This document shows, one piece after another, positions 24,799 to 36,789 of a stretch of DNA of 64,000 nucleotides. The notes under the pieces were generated by a model. That model made no database searches, was not told the DNA's origin, and worked only from the letters and a program-made list of their open reading frames with translations. Source of the stretch: Diphasiastrum complanatum (taxonomy: Eukaryota > Streptophyta > Lycopodiopsida > Lycopodiales > Lycopodiaceae); NCBI GenBank assembly GCA_029204225.1, contig CM055104.1:45205835-45269834 (forward strand). The letters run 5' to 3'. Position 1 is the first letter of the stretch; each line of letters begins with the position of its first letter. Made by a program: the position numbers and the translations under genes.

Positions 24799-25210
24799 TG
24801 TAAAGACCACTAGGGAAGACTCCTAAGATGAGGATAGGAGAACACACCAGAAGACATGTAGGAGCAAAACCTTCCAACCAAACGTAGATAAAAAAATCCT
24901 ATATCTAGCCCCCAAGCCATGCCACTGTGAAAGCTAGAGGAGAAGAGAGAAACTAGTAATCTAAACGGGAGAAGTAGTCCCCAACTATATAGGTCACAAC
25001 TCTTCATGCATTCCTCCTCCCTATATTCGTCACACGTACATGCACTACTCCATATGTCTCAATGAGAGTGTATGGGTCCTCTCAAGGCTATTAGTCACAA
25101 AAAGGCCTCAATAGGAATTAAATCTCAAGGTGACCAACAATCTTGAACTCTTAGGGCTAGTCTACCATATTAGGACTATTCCATGTCCTTATCTGAATAT
25201 GATCGTAACA
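24799..25210 (-). repeat. LTR (412 bases), with polypurine tract at 25211-25225
   Basis: TGTAAAG...CGTAACA ends. On the minus strand it is preceded by TAAGGGAGGAAGAA and, further up, by GAGGATGGAACCAG, as at the pol end of gypsy elements. It interrupts the methyltransferase relic. No second LTR was found, so no target duplication can be tested. Its own promoter is not clear. Confidence 0.65.
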
Positions 25211-25225
25211 TTCTTCCTCCCTTAA

Positions 25226-26843
25226 ACTGGTTCCATCCTCAAAACAAGAAAGAGAATACATGAAACCATTCATTCAACTCTTATCCAGAAATTTTTATCC
25301 TTAGTTTAATCTTTCCATCTGAATAAATACTCAAAGATGCAACAATCCTTTAATTGCTTGTCTCTACACATGAGTAATAAGTCAAAATCCAACGATACAC
25401 TATGCTATAAATCTTCTAAATGGGTTGATCTTCTCCAAATATAAGTTTAACACCTTCATGTAATCTTAATTACATGAACCACTGGGTGAATTAACTCTTT
25501 ATTTCTGAGATCAAGTCCAAAAGCTAAAGAATATTCATTTTTCTTTAGTCTAAATCATGTCCACAATTTCTTGTAGTAGTGTTTCTTGGTACAAGTATTC
25601 TTAGAATATCCAAATATTCTAAAATACAACAGTTCAATCAATCAAAATCTCTAGGAGATCCATCAAGTCTTAGATAATTATAACTCAATATAGAGTACTA
25701 CAATCATAGTACTCTAATGATTTAATAGCCCAATTTCTAGCATCTCATGCAAGAAATTTGCAATCCATCTGAATCTCAATAGATGTAACGATCTCCAATA
25801 AATCCAGAGATATAGATTGAACTCGTACACAAACACAAATAGACTATAATCTGTAACAGAACACCATCCACTAAGGTAAGCGAAATCTCCTCATAAGCAA
25901 AAACAATTTTCTTTAATGAGAAATGTCTGTGAGATCCATAGGACTCAATAAAAAATTGGAGTAAAGAGATTTAGAATTTCAAAATGCTGATATGAAATCT
26001 CAACTCATTCAATAGATTGGAAATTACTCAACATACTTAAGAATCAACACATTTTCTAATTATCCATAGATTAAGTATCCATTTATAATCCTTCAATCAC
26101 AAATAATTATATTCTTATGATTTGTTAATCATAATTCTTTGGAATATCAAAACATACTTAATTCCTAAATGATACTGGAGTTTATGTCTAATACACAACT
26201 CAGGAAATGTATAAGAACCATTCTAAAATATTTTCCACTAGGGAAATACTAGACTTTAAGAATATTCTTCAAGCTGGATTCTTAGTTAAAACATGAGCTA
26301 TTCAAATTTCAAAATCAACCAGTATATAAAGACAATAACTATTTTTACCCCAAAAACTTTAGATTATTGTCTAGAATCGAATTCTAGATATCCAAAATTA
26401 TGCTGAATTCCTAAAAACTCAGTTATCATTCTTGGAACCATTATGATTCCTATCCAATTGAGCTCTCTAGGATACGATCACTAATGAACCAAGTCTATTT
26501 CTCTTCTTAAAATACTCCATCAAGAATCTCTATATGTTCTATGCACATATTTTTTCTGATGAATCTCGATGATTCATAATCACGCATCTTATAAGCAACA
26601 TATATAAACAAACAATTTCCAGTGAATTATCTTCACTCTATTTGTCACACCAATCAACTTTTCAAAAGAGTAATTCAATCACTCAAGTTAATTCCAATGA
26701 TTCAGAAATCTCAAATGTCCAAATGCAGATCTTAATTGTACAATACACACCACATTTAGATCCTTATCCAAATCACCTTTAAGCTAACCAATAAATATTT
26801 TGTATCTTGATCTGTTAACTCAGCAAATTGAAGAGTGTGATAT
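25226..26843. other. AT-rich, probably retrotransposon internal non-coding sequence
   Basis: No credible coding frame on either strand over 1.6 kb. It is bounded left by a polypurine tract and LTR and right by a primer-binding-like site, both minus-strand. That would fit a large non-coding LTR element, but the two LTRs next to these sites do not resemble each other. Confidence 0.35.
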
Positions 26844-26855
26844 GCTCTAATACCA
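26844..26855 (-). promoter_or_regulatory. Primer binding site, tRNA-iMet type variant
   Basis: Minus strand reads TGGTATTAGAGC, one base off the common TGGTATCAGAGC. The nonamer AGAGTGTGA stands on both sides (26832 and 26860). Confidence 0.55.
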
Positions 26856-26868
26856 CTAAAGAGTGTGA

Positions 26869-27800
26869 AATAAGAGAGAATCGTGAAATAGTCATGACAA
26901 CCACGATCCTCTTACGATTCGGATGGAATTCAGATGTGATCGCTGGACACTGTCAGCTGAATCACTCCTACAATCCTCCAGAATGTAGTCAAGCACTGCT
27001 GATCTACGTTTATAAAATTAATGCAGCATTCAACATAGTTTCAACCAAGGTGCGAAATTCAAATAAACAAGAAACCTCAGACATACAAATAACAGCAGAC
27101 GCATATGCATTCGAGATCAGACACAACTAGAAAATCATCTATATTGATCTTTCTCTGATTCTTCAAGCACTGCATGCAAATCCATGTAGTGCGTTGGCAT
27201 GGGAGAAACACGGTTCTCTCATGAGTAATCGCCTCGCTTTACTAGCGGACAGTTGGATCTACAGATCCTAGACACAGAACTCGTCTCGCACGCAGACGGA
27301 CTTGTTGTCTGTATTTCGTCTTGATGCTTACTAGCATCAAACTACTACATTACACTGTATGAGTATTCGTCATCACTTGTCAAGTATCATCCATCAAGTA
27401 TATAGTCCCTCTATGTAACCTTTAGATTAGACTGACTAAACATCTACAACTAATCAAGAAATTACAAGAGTGGTAGATTAGACATGACCTAAAGTGTATC
27501 TGCTGACGTCATGCCATCAGATCAGATATCTGTACTTTTGGGTACTTGTGTGATCTTTGCTGGTACTCTTTGGAGAGTGAGGGCAAAACAAGTTTCGCGA
27601 CAATTTTTTGTGTCGCGTCGTTGGTTTCGTTTTGCTCGTCTGCCTTTCTCTTGTACTGGACCACAAAAGATTCTCGTGTCAGACTGCAAAAGATTCTCGT
27701 TCATGAATCTTTCATGTTCACGAACCGTTCATGATCGTCTCCTTTGACTTTTGTGTTCGCAAAATTTTTCGTGTTTCGTGTCTCCTAACTTTCATGTTTT
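26869..27800 (-). repeat. LTR-like block left of the 27.8-31.8 kb copia element
   Basis: Non-coding; contains TCGCG words (27590-27620) like the block at 2520-3124. By position it holds the 3' LTR of the copia pol to its right, while the primer binding site at its left edge makes it look like the 5' LTR of something further left. Ends are not resolved. Confidence 0.35.
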
Positions 27801-27829
27801 AAAACATCTTTGTCATGCTAAGGGCTAAA

Positions 27830-29532
27830 AGCTAGCAAGGCTTTGTAAACAGAAACGTTTTGTTTCTTTAGCTCCCTCTCAAAGCATGATAGCTTTACGA
27901 TCCCGAGACTACTCCTCTGTCTCTCAAAGAGTCCTTTGTCCAAGGCTTTGGTGAAGATGTCAACAACCATGTCTTTCATTCCGATGAAGGTGGTCTGCAA
28001 CATCTTCTTTTCAATTAGATCCCAGATCAAGTGGTACTTGATCGCAATGTGCTTCATTCGGGAATGGAACACGGAATCTTTCGTCAGGTGTATTGTAGAG
28101 CTGTTATCCATCTGCAAGACCAAAGGCTCGTTCCTTGTTTCGCCCAATTCGTCCAAGAACTGCCTTAGCCAGATTATCTCGTTGGCCTTATTTGCTGCTG
28201 CAACATATTATGCTTTGCAGGATGACTGGGCCACAACAGTCTGCTTCTTGCTAACCCAAAGAACTGCCGCTCTTGATGCGATGGTGCATCTTCCTGAGAC
28301 GCTTTTACAATCGTCTTTGAGAGATGCCCAGCTAGCATCACTGTAGGAAAGTATCCTAAAACCTGCATCACGACAATAGCACAAGCCGTAATCCTTAATT
28401 AATTGAAGATATTGCAAAATTCGTTTTGCAATCTTTCAATGTGTTGAGCCTAGATTCGTGCAGAATTGGCTCATCCTGAATATTGCATAAGCAATATTAG
28501 GACGTGTGTTGTCTGCAAGGTACATGAGTGATCCTATTAGCTTTCCGTAAGGTGTGAGCTGCATCTATTCTCTCTCTTCCTCAGTCTTCAGACAATCATT
28601 GTTTGTCAGCACCGTTCCTATGAGCATTGGAGTATTCGCCCCTTTGCAGTTCAGCATCCCAAAGTCCTCTAGGATCTTCTGGGTGTATCCGGACTGGTGA
28701 AGGTCTAACTTACCTCCCTCATAGTCCCTTTCAATTTGTAAGCCTAGGTAACACCTGGCTTCTCCCAGATCCACTATTTCAAAATGTTTCAAGATGTTTG
28801 TCTTTACTTCAACAATTAGCTGCTCACTCCTGCAAAGTATCAAAGTGTCATCCACATACGTAGCCACTATGATGATATGCCCAATTGTAACTCTAACATA
28901 TACATTAGAATCAGCCAACCAAGGCTTGAATCCTAATGATTTCAGGGCTTGATCTTTCTTCTTGTACCATTGTCAGGCTGATTATTTTAGACCGTAGATG
29001 CTTCTATGCATTCTGCATGCATAGTCAGGAAGTGAATTTGAGACATATCTTGAGCTTGATCCATATAAATCTCTTTGTCTAGTTAGCCATGCAAGAACGT
29101 TGTCTTCTCATCCACAATGTGAATCCTAAGGTCATAAGCTACTGCATATGCAAATAATAGACATAGGGACAAATGTTTGATGACAGGAGAGAAGGTTTCA
29201 AAGTAGTCAATACCATATCTCTGAGAGAAACCTTTCACTACCAGTCTTGCCTTGTATTTTGTCACATTTCCATCTGGTCTGTGTTTGAGCTTAAAGACCC
29301 ATTTGCATTTGAAAGTCTTGTGCTTATGTGGTAATGGCTCCAGCATCCATACCTGGTTCTTCTGCATGGACTCCATCTCTTCATTCATGGCTTGGATCCA
29401 TCTGTCCTTTTTTGGACTTTCAATCGCTTCCTCAAAAGTCTGTGGTTTGCCACTGAATCTGCAGAACTCTTCTGATATGGAAGATGAGTTGCCTGGCATA
29501 TATCTTGCTGGCGCTCTTCGTGGTCTTGTCAA
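27830..29532 (-). pseudogene. Copia reverse transcriptase and RNase H
   Basis: Reading leftwards: RT from 29532 with the Ser-rich linker, WIQAMNEEMESMQKNQVW, CKWVFKLKHRPDGN and ARLVVKGFSQ. The frame is then broken, with a C-less palm region (VDEKTTFLHG). YVDD follows in VATYVDDTLIL near 28850. RNase H follows, with the DASWAS and LQMDNSSTIHL motifs, to VDIFTKALDKGLF at about 27900. Frames are split at about 29080, 28560 and 28160. This is the C-terminal half of a copia polyprotein, which copies element RNA and removes the RNA strand. Confidence 0.9.
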
Positions 29533-29599
29533 CCTTCTAGGAGATCCTCCTAGAACAGCTATGCTTTTGTCTTTGTCTGCTCTGCTCGGTTCGGAACCA

Positions 29600-30843
29600 T
29601 CTTGGTTTACAAGAACTGCGATAGCGGGCTGCCTCTCAAATCTTTCTTCTTATGATTCATCCTTCGAATGGGAGACGACTCGAAAATCTTCGTTTTCATG
29701 TTCGTCTTCTGCTCCCTCTGTCGTTGGCGGCAGGTCATAGTACCATCTCTCCAGAACTTCGTAGCTGACAGGATCGTCATTGGCCATTGTCTTGCTCTCA
29801 TCAAATCTGACATCTCTCATTGTTTTCATAGTGTTTGTGTTTGGCATGTAGATTTTGTAGTATGACGAATTGTTGTCATAACCTACCAGAAATCCCTGCT
29901 CGGCTTTTTCATCAAGCTTCTTTTGAAGCTTATCAGAAATATGTGCATAAGCTGCACAGCCAAAGATATTTTTGTTTTGGATGTATGCGGCTGTAGCTAC
30001 TGCTTTAGCCCACAATGCCCTTGGAGCCTTTGAGTAGGCCATCATGCATCTGGATGCTTCCATCAGGGTCATGTTCTTTCGTTCAACAACACCATTGTGA
30101 TGTGGTGTGTAGGTTGCAGTCCTTCTGTGAATGATGCCACGATCATTGTAGAAGTCAGTGAAGCGATCAAGATGTATTTGCCACCTCGATCTGTCCTGAT
30201 ATGCTTCAACTTGCTGCCTCTACATCTTTCAGTCCAATTCACATATTCTGTGAATTTATCAAGTGCTTCAGATTTATTGTGAATAAAATACACTCTGGCA
30301 AATTTGCTATAGTCATCAATGAATGTTATATAATACTTTGAGCCTCGCACTGAATGGCCCACAAATGTCAGAGTGCACTAGCCCTAGAATCTTAGTCATT
30401 CTGTAGGAGTCTTTGATTAATGAAATGTGTGACATCTTGCCTTTCAAACATGCATCACAGGTGGTCGAACTGGTTGCATTCGAGATGTTGACCCCTGTTA
30501 TCGCTCCATGATGGCTTGCTTGGTAGAGTACCATTGAGTTCATGTGGTAGAGTCTCATGTGCCACAGTGTCTGGCTGGTCATCATGAGTCGATGCACTTG
30601 TTCTGTAGGTAGGCCTACCTTCAGATGATATAGGTTTCCTTTCCTTATGCCTTGAGCAATTAAAATATTGGTACTGGCGTCAATCACGTTGCATGCTTTA
30701 TCAGAAAACGTTACACGCATCCCTGCATCTATTATTTTTGCTACAGAGAGCAAGTCTTGTTGTAGAGTAGGCATGAACAGAACGTCTTTGAGTCGTCTGT
30801 CTTTGCCATTTGTGTTGAGCCATAGTGAACCAATACCGCTCAC
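29600..30843 (-). pseudogene. Copia integrase with pre-integrase domain
   Basis: From 30843: the gag-pre-integrase domain (KDVLFMPTLQQDLLSVAKI) with HMRLYHMN and the zinc pair CDACLKGK. The core begins with LVHSDICGPF (first catalytic Asp), then RTDRGGKYI (second Asp) near 30180. The catalytic Glu region is scrambled by a frameshift near 30100. The C-terminal GKSP-like part (CAAYAHISDKLQKKLDEKAEQGF, VGYDNNSSYYKIY) runs to 29650. Non-functional. Confidence 0.85.
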
Positions 30844-30850
30844 TTGATGT

Positions 30851-31790
30851 CTAGATCCATTTCCAAGAAGACATGATTTGTCTTGATGTCATGAAGTGTG
30901 AGGTGGCTCCTAAATCTAGGATCATCTCATGTGTGTCGGATGTTGATGTTGCACACACGTCTTCACATATGTAGGCGGTCGAACAGTTTCTGTTCATTCT
31001 TTCTTCACCCATCTTCGAGCTCTCGGGCTCCTCGACATAGGATGAACTATTGCTATCCTCCTGTCTGTTCTGTGCTGATTTGTTTCTCGGGTTCTGGCGG
31101 CAATCCACGGCTGCATGCCTTCTTGTGGCAATGGATACACTCAATCTTGGGATTGAGCCAGCATGTATCTATTGTATGCCCGTCTCTTCTGCATCTCACG
31201 CAAGTCTTCTTGTCTGCACCTTGTGGCTTCGACCTCCCTTTGCTCTTCCAATTGCTTTTGTTGGTCCCCTCTGCTTGCTGGTCACGATCCTGCCTATGAC
31301 TGAACTCCCTCTTAGGTTTAAATTGTTTTTTTGATTTTTCTTTGTTGTCGTAGAGGGCCTGGTCAGAACCATCTTTGTGATCAAGATGTTCTCTGGCCTC
31401 GACTTCCTCTCGAATCTCGACAATCGCCTTTTCGAGATTCATGGTAGGATCTTTCACGAGCAGGGTCCTTGTTGTCTAGAATGATCTGGGTAAGGCTCTC
31501 AACAGGTACGTGAGCTGCTTCTCAACTGACACTGCATTCTCTGCTCCAAAGTTATGTAGTGATAGGAATAGATTCTTCATCTTTCTCACGAAAGAAGTGA
31601 GGTCTTTTCCATCCCACTGTAGATTCGTCAGCTGATCTTCCAGCATCATGATTTGACTTCTTGATTTCATTTGAAATCTTGTGAGGAATGCATCCCACAT
31701 CTCCTTAGCTTTGGAGAGTGTAGCCAGGTCAAGTGTGAGACTATTTTTTATGGAAGATGATAGCAAGGCTAGTAGCCTTGTCATTTTTCT
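30851..31790 (-). pseudogene. Copia gag with zinc knuckle and protease
   Basis: Capsid part at 31476-31784 (LTLDLATLSKAKEMWDAFL, TNLQWDGKDLTSFVRKMK), broken near 31450. Then a Lys-rich linker, a zinc knuckle CVRCRRDGHTIDTC near 31180, and the protease ILDLGATSHFMTS near 30880. The usual catalytic D-S-G-A reads D-L-G-A. The N-terminus of gag is missing at about 31790. Two other copies of this capsid segment occur in the window (58020-58440 +, 61480-61830 -). Confidence 0.85.
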
Positions 31791-33271
31791 CCCTCCACGA
31801 CTATGTTGGAGTGCCTAATAATATTCATCCCTTGCTTCTCTTGGATCTATATGCTAATAAGAAGACGTGTTAGCCTAAACTGAAAAATAAGCTTATATGA
31901 TAAACCAATTTTGCAACTGCTAAACTTCCATATTCGCCATATATTTGGGCCTTCAATCGAATTAAACTATCTAGCTCTAAGATCAACATGTGCAGGCAGA
32001 TCCATTATAATAGGTGGTTGGAAGATTGTAGAGGGCTTTGTGTGGTTTTTGATGATTTTTAAAAGACAAAGTTCAATTCTCCAACTAGATGGGTGCCTGT
32101 GTTATTTTGACATCAACAACTCGTTGGCCGCTTACTAGGTTCCTTGATCCTCTCCTACCCACACTCTCTATTTTCCTTAAGGCCTAAAATTCTCATAAAT
32201 CATAGGCTCCCCGATTCCTAATCTCCAATCCCCCAACCAAAGATGGCCATCCTCTATGGTTTAATCGTGTTCATAAACAAGCTTTTTTTAGGATAGGCTG
32301 GTCATGAGCAAGTACTTTTGTCATAGATAATTAGATCACCCATGAACATATGACTAGTTTACCCAAGATCCATCAAGTTTTACTAGCCCCCTTACTTTTT
32401 CTTGAAGGTCTCCTAAACTCCATACTACCAATTCTTTTTCACTAATTAATGGGTGCTAGATTTTGAGGTACATCTCGTTTTCTTGATTGCCTGTTGACTA
32501 TGTTTGTTGAGTCTCCCCCCCCCCCCCCCCCCCCCCCCCCGTCTGATTTAGCACTAGCATGTGATTCTTACAGAACGGTTTAACAATTTTAAGATCGAGT
32601 TTTATGGTCTCATGTAGGGTGTGAGAATCCTGCCTCATTGAGCGAAAGGTTACGATCATGTTTTTTACGGTGCCATTTTAATGTTTTGTTTTTTTATCTC
32701 TTCTTACTTTACATGCTTGTGCTAGTGGGTGGGCTTCGGTTCCAGGCGCCCGTGAATCCCTCAATGTACGTGTATGCCAACAAAACAATGGGGATTGTGG
32801 CCTAGGTGTAGAATGATAAAAACAACTACATTCAATTACATAGGCTCGAGAGGATATTCTGCCTCACCAGGTTCTTGTTAGCCCTTCCTCTGTATTCCAA
32901 GAGTGAGGGTGCAAAAAAGCAATGACAACCATCTCATAAGAAAAATTGACATTCATTCTAATTACCCCACACACACTATGTTAGAAATCTAGCTAATGCT
33001 AGCATAAACTCATGATTGACACTTTCTAATGTTCGTGATTAGTTCACTTTCACCAAACATGGTAGATGACAAAATTTGACTAATCATGTCTAACAAAACT
33101 GAAGCACACAATTTTTATCATGCATGATCAATACTACGTAATTTGTATTTGTGGGCTGATAGCGGACAGGTGGCACATTTTCATTGGCTCTGGACACAAA
33201 TGCTCAGAGCCATAATGTATGTCAATTGAAGGGCAATTGAAAGGCCAAGACACAAATTATGCCCGTTAGAT
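31791..33271. other. No gene; contains a 26-base poly-C run
   Basis: Mixed AT-rich sequence. A run of 26 C at 32515-32540 is the only marked structure. Short frames are not credible. Confidence 0.5.
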
Positions 33272-33382
33272 GGCGTGAACAGGCCTGCTACCTGTAGCAG
33301 GCAGCCTTCAACGCACCTCGTCGTAGGGCGGCTCGATGCGTGAAGGCTATCTACTACACATCGTAGCGGGCCTGCTCATGCC
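33272..33382. repeat. Imperfect inverted repeat, 45-bp arms, 21-base loop
   Basis: Left arm 33272-33315 runs GGCGTGAACAGGCCTGCTAC to GCCTTCAACGCA. The right arm 33337-33382, reverse-complemented, runs GGCATGAGCAGGCCCGCTAC to GCCTTCACGCA. Both arms are GC-rich in an AT-rich setting. It could fold as a long hairpin RNA if transcribed, or be the core of a small foldback element. No target duplication was found. Confidence 0.7.
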
Positions 33383-33539
33383 AACTACCTTGTTTATAAT
33401 CAGCACACACAATCTATGCATGCTCATATTGAAAAATGGAAAGGCAACTATGATGACAAGATACCTCACTATTGGTTCCAGCTTCCAGGATCACGCTCAA
33501 TGGGGAATGCCTTCCGTAGTGTGTATGTCTTGCTAAACA

Positions 33540-33952
33540 AAGATTATCTATGAGGCCAATTTGTCCATGGGCCCTCTTGGATTTCTGAACCCACGTCTCC
33601 TTCTTCTAACCATGCGCTGGCCCATTGGAGGTCTGTGGACAAAAAGGATGGTAGATTCGTGCTCAGCTTCCATGTTTTAGAACTACATGGAGATAGTTAT
33701 GATAGCACTAAAATATAAATGCAAATAGAATGAGTTGATGTATACAATAAAAGACAATTAGTACAACAATCATTGAACTGAGAAAAAACCATATGACAAA
33801 TCATTCACTCATTCAGAATAGCAAAAGGCAGTACACCTTTGTTTGTGTGTTCCTTACTTATAGCCTCCTAACCTACTCTGATTGTTTCATGTCACTATCT
33901 AAGACATGTCATCAAAAAAGTGTCTAGCTACTTTTATGCTGTTCTTTTAACA
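33540..33952 (-). repeat. 3' LTR of the 34-36 kb copia element
   Basis: On the minus strand TTTCGGTGGG (polypurine tract) is followed at 33952 by TGTTAAAAGAACAGC. The coding end lies about 60 bases upstream. The far end is not resolved. Confidence 0.5.
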
Positions 33953-33989
33953 CCCACCGAAAGTTCATATGAACTTGTCATAACTAATG

Positions 33990-36212
33990 ACAATTGAATT
34001 GTCTTCAACAATCTCTCCCACAATTTATTGTCAGTTATCTACAATAGCTTTTCTAATCCCCATCAAACTTCTAAAAAACTGAAACTTTTCTTTAGTTAAG
34101 CTCTTGGTCATGATATCAGCTATCATTTCCACATTCCAATGTGCAACACCCAGATTGTGTAAAATTGACTCAATTTTCCTATTGTTGTGCAAATGTCTGG
34201 CCTAGTACATACTGTAGCATACATTAGAGAGCCAACTAAACCTCTATAAGGTTTTGATGTCATCTGTTTTTGTTCTCCAGACCCACTCATTCCGAATTTC
34301 TTAACTAGATTCTTGACATATGTCTCCTGTGATAGTTTCATTAATCCCTCCTTTCTATTGTGTGTTGTCTCAATTCCAAGGAAAAACCGCAATTCTCCTA
34401 AATCTTTCATCTCAAAATCCTTTTGTAAGCACAATCTACATTCATTATTTAACTTCAATGAACTGCTTATCATAACGATATCATCCACATACAATGCAAT
34501 ATATATGTATTGATGCTCTATCTTAAAGAAAATGCTCATATCTAAATCTCTTATACCCAATCCCTACAAAGAAGGATTCTATTCTTTCAAACCAAATTTT
34601 AGAAGCCTGCTTCAATCCATAAAGTTCTGTATGTAGCTTGCATACCATATTTGCCCCTTGTTCATATCCCTTAGGTTGAGTCATATAGACTTCATCCGTC
34701 AGTTTTCCATTTAAGAAAGCAGTCCTCACGTCCATCTGATGTATATGCAAGTCCTTAGCTACTGCCCATGCCATAAGCAAATGAATTGAAACAATTCTAG
34801 CCATAGGTGAAAAGGTATTCTCTAAATCAATTACTTCCTTTTGCGCATATCCCTTTGCGACTGTTCGGGCTTTATAACGCTCTATTTGTCCCTCTAGTTT
34901 ATGTTTCACCTTATACACCCATTTACAACCAATTACATTTGCACCAGATGAAGGTTTTACTAGTTCTCTGATTACTTTGATTGCTCTCACTTCTTCGTCC
35001 ATAGCTTCAATCACTTTCTTTAGCTGATGAATTTATTGCTTCACTATAACTTGAGGGTTCTTCTGAAATCTATTCTGCAAAGAACACCATATCGTCAAAA
35101 CGTTGTGGTGTCTTCTTTGCACTTTGTGATCTTTTGACATGAAAAGATGTACATGCATATGCTTTTGATTATGTAATAATAGGTTCCACAGTTTCCTCTT
35201 TTATGAATGGGTCCTCCATAGTCATCTCATCCTCATCCATTTCTGCTACCTGTTCTGGTTCTGAATTCCCTGCTTCTATTTGAGTAGGCAGAGCATCTTT
35301 AGACAACACTAAAGTTGGTATTCCCATTATGTCTTCCTTAGTTGCCTCAAGATTTACTTCCATCCTGCATTCCTCATCAAAAACCGCATCTCTTGATACA
35401 ACAAACTTTTTAGTGGATAAATCATAAATTTTGTACCCTTTTACTCTAGGAGGATATCCAACAAAAATATGCACCTCTCTCCCATTTTATCCAATTTTTT
35501 TCTTTTATTAGAATCAATATGTGCATATGCCAAGCACCCAAAAACTCGCAAATGTTGACAGAAGGTTTATGACCATACTATTTCTCATAAGGTGTGGCAT
35601 TTGGTAGCATTCTTGTTGATTCATAGGTAAAAAACGATGACTGTCGATAAGTCATATGTGTAGTAGCGGCTGAATCCAGATACCAACCCTCGTCATTTAA
35701 GCAGTTACCCTCCTTTTTGATGATCATTACAGGCACTACTTCAGATAGAGTACCACTCGAATAGCCAGTATCATGAGATGATTTTGTATTTGTTGATATG
35801 ATCTCCTATTGAGCTGCCATCGAGATTGTGAAAACCATGAGTGCAATGACATCTTCTATTTGCTTTGTCTCTACTACATTCGCATGTTTTCTCTCTCTTT
35901 TCTTTTCAGATCGTCAAGCTTTTTAAGGCATGTTCTGATGATGTGGCTGGGTTCATCATAGTAATAGCACTTAATGATTCCTCTTTTGCTTCCATCCCTT
36001 CCAAAGTGTCTTCTTTTCATGTCCCTCCAAATGTACACATCCCTGTTCTGTAAGGTAGAAACATATGAATAATAGAAGACAACCATGTGAGAGGCAGAAT
36101 GCAGACATCTATTGGTGGTCCATGTGATCCTAGCAACACTCACTGTTATTTCCACATTGATCACCACATGAGTTGTGCCAAGCTTTCTCCATGTAGATGA
36201 GGCTCCTATCAC
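33990..36212 (-). pseudogene. Copia polyprotein, internally deleted (gag knuckle and protease joined to integrase C-terminus, then RT)
   Basis: Leftwards: a zinc knuckle whose first pair is degraded (CYYYDEPSHIIRTC, 35930), then protease WYLDSAATTHMT (35670). The sequence next reads TPYEK, normally in the late integrase region, followed by integrase C-terminus (IFVGYPPRVKGYKIYDL, 35450). RT follows from 35014 (CKWVYKVKHKLEGQ, MDVRTAFLNGKL, YVDDIVMI near 34480). Only a short RNase H tail (IMTKSLTKEKFQFFRSL, 34100) is left. So the integrase core and most of RNase H are deleted. Confidence 0.85.
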
Positions 36213-36299
36213 TAAGCTCTATAGGAGTGTTTAGAAGGTGGGCCGCTACTTGGTGTGATGATAAATGCTTTTGTTCTGTTTCTATTGTTCTGATGGTGT

Positions 36300-36785
36300 T
36301 TAATCTAGTTGTCGACAAACATTCAATGGAATTGGCAACCAGTATCATCAGTTAAATGTGACTTTTCATATAATAACCAACAAATAGTTGATCTAGACAA
36401 TTCTCATATAGAACATATTTCACTAAGACTTGGAGAGAACATTCCACTTATCGGCCAGTTCGATATATCAAACTATGCTCCTATTAAATTTTATCAGACA
36501 AGGATATATATACGTTGTTGCATCAATAACTCCGATAAAGAGATTCACAAAAACATCTCAGAGCAACTCAGACAAGATCCGACAGTCAGTCCTCAACAAC
36601 CAACTATCATTCATTCAAACGAACAATTGATCTCAAGTCTAAACTATTCGAGTATTTATAAGCGATCTATCTATCGTATCAATTTACAACAATACATAGA
36701 GTTAGCCCCAAAATCCAAGTCACTAGGCCAAGCAGAATATTCTATGCATAACTCAATTCTCTCAACCAATTCATCTTTAGAGTGA
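36300..36785 (-). other. LTR-like sequence between two gag remnants
   Basis: A + strand open frame of 158 codons covers this stretch but looks like chance. On the minus strand there is TATAAATACTC near 36655, as in an LTR promoter. It lies next to the gag knuckles at 36790-36990 and may be an LTR of either neighbour. No inverted termini were fixed. Confidence 0.35.
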
Positions 36786-36789
36786 CCTT

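Noticed and set aside
24799-25210. Complete solo LTR with target duplication
   Set aside because: The bases next to the ends are ATGGG and TTCTT, and a polypurine tract adjoins the right end, so it is the 3' LTR of a larger element rather than a solo LTR.
26828-27130. Open + strand frame of 100 codons
   Set aside because: It begins inside a primer-binding-like site and runs through an LTR-like block; no conserved motif.
36309-36785. Open + strand frame of 158 codons as a possible small gene
   Set aside because: Low-complexity Ile/Asn/Ser composition, no homology signal and a minus-strand TATA box; it looks like LTR sequence.
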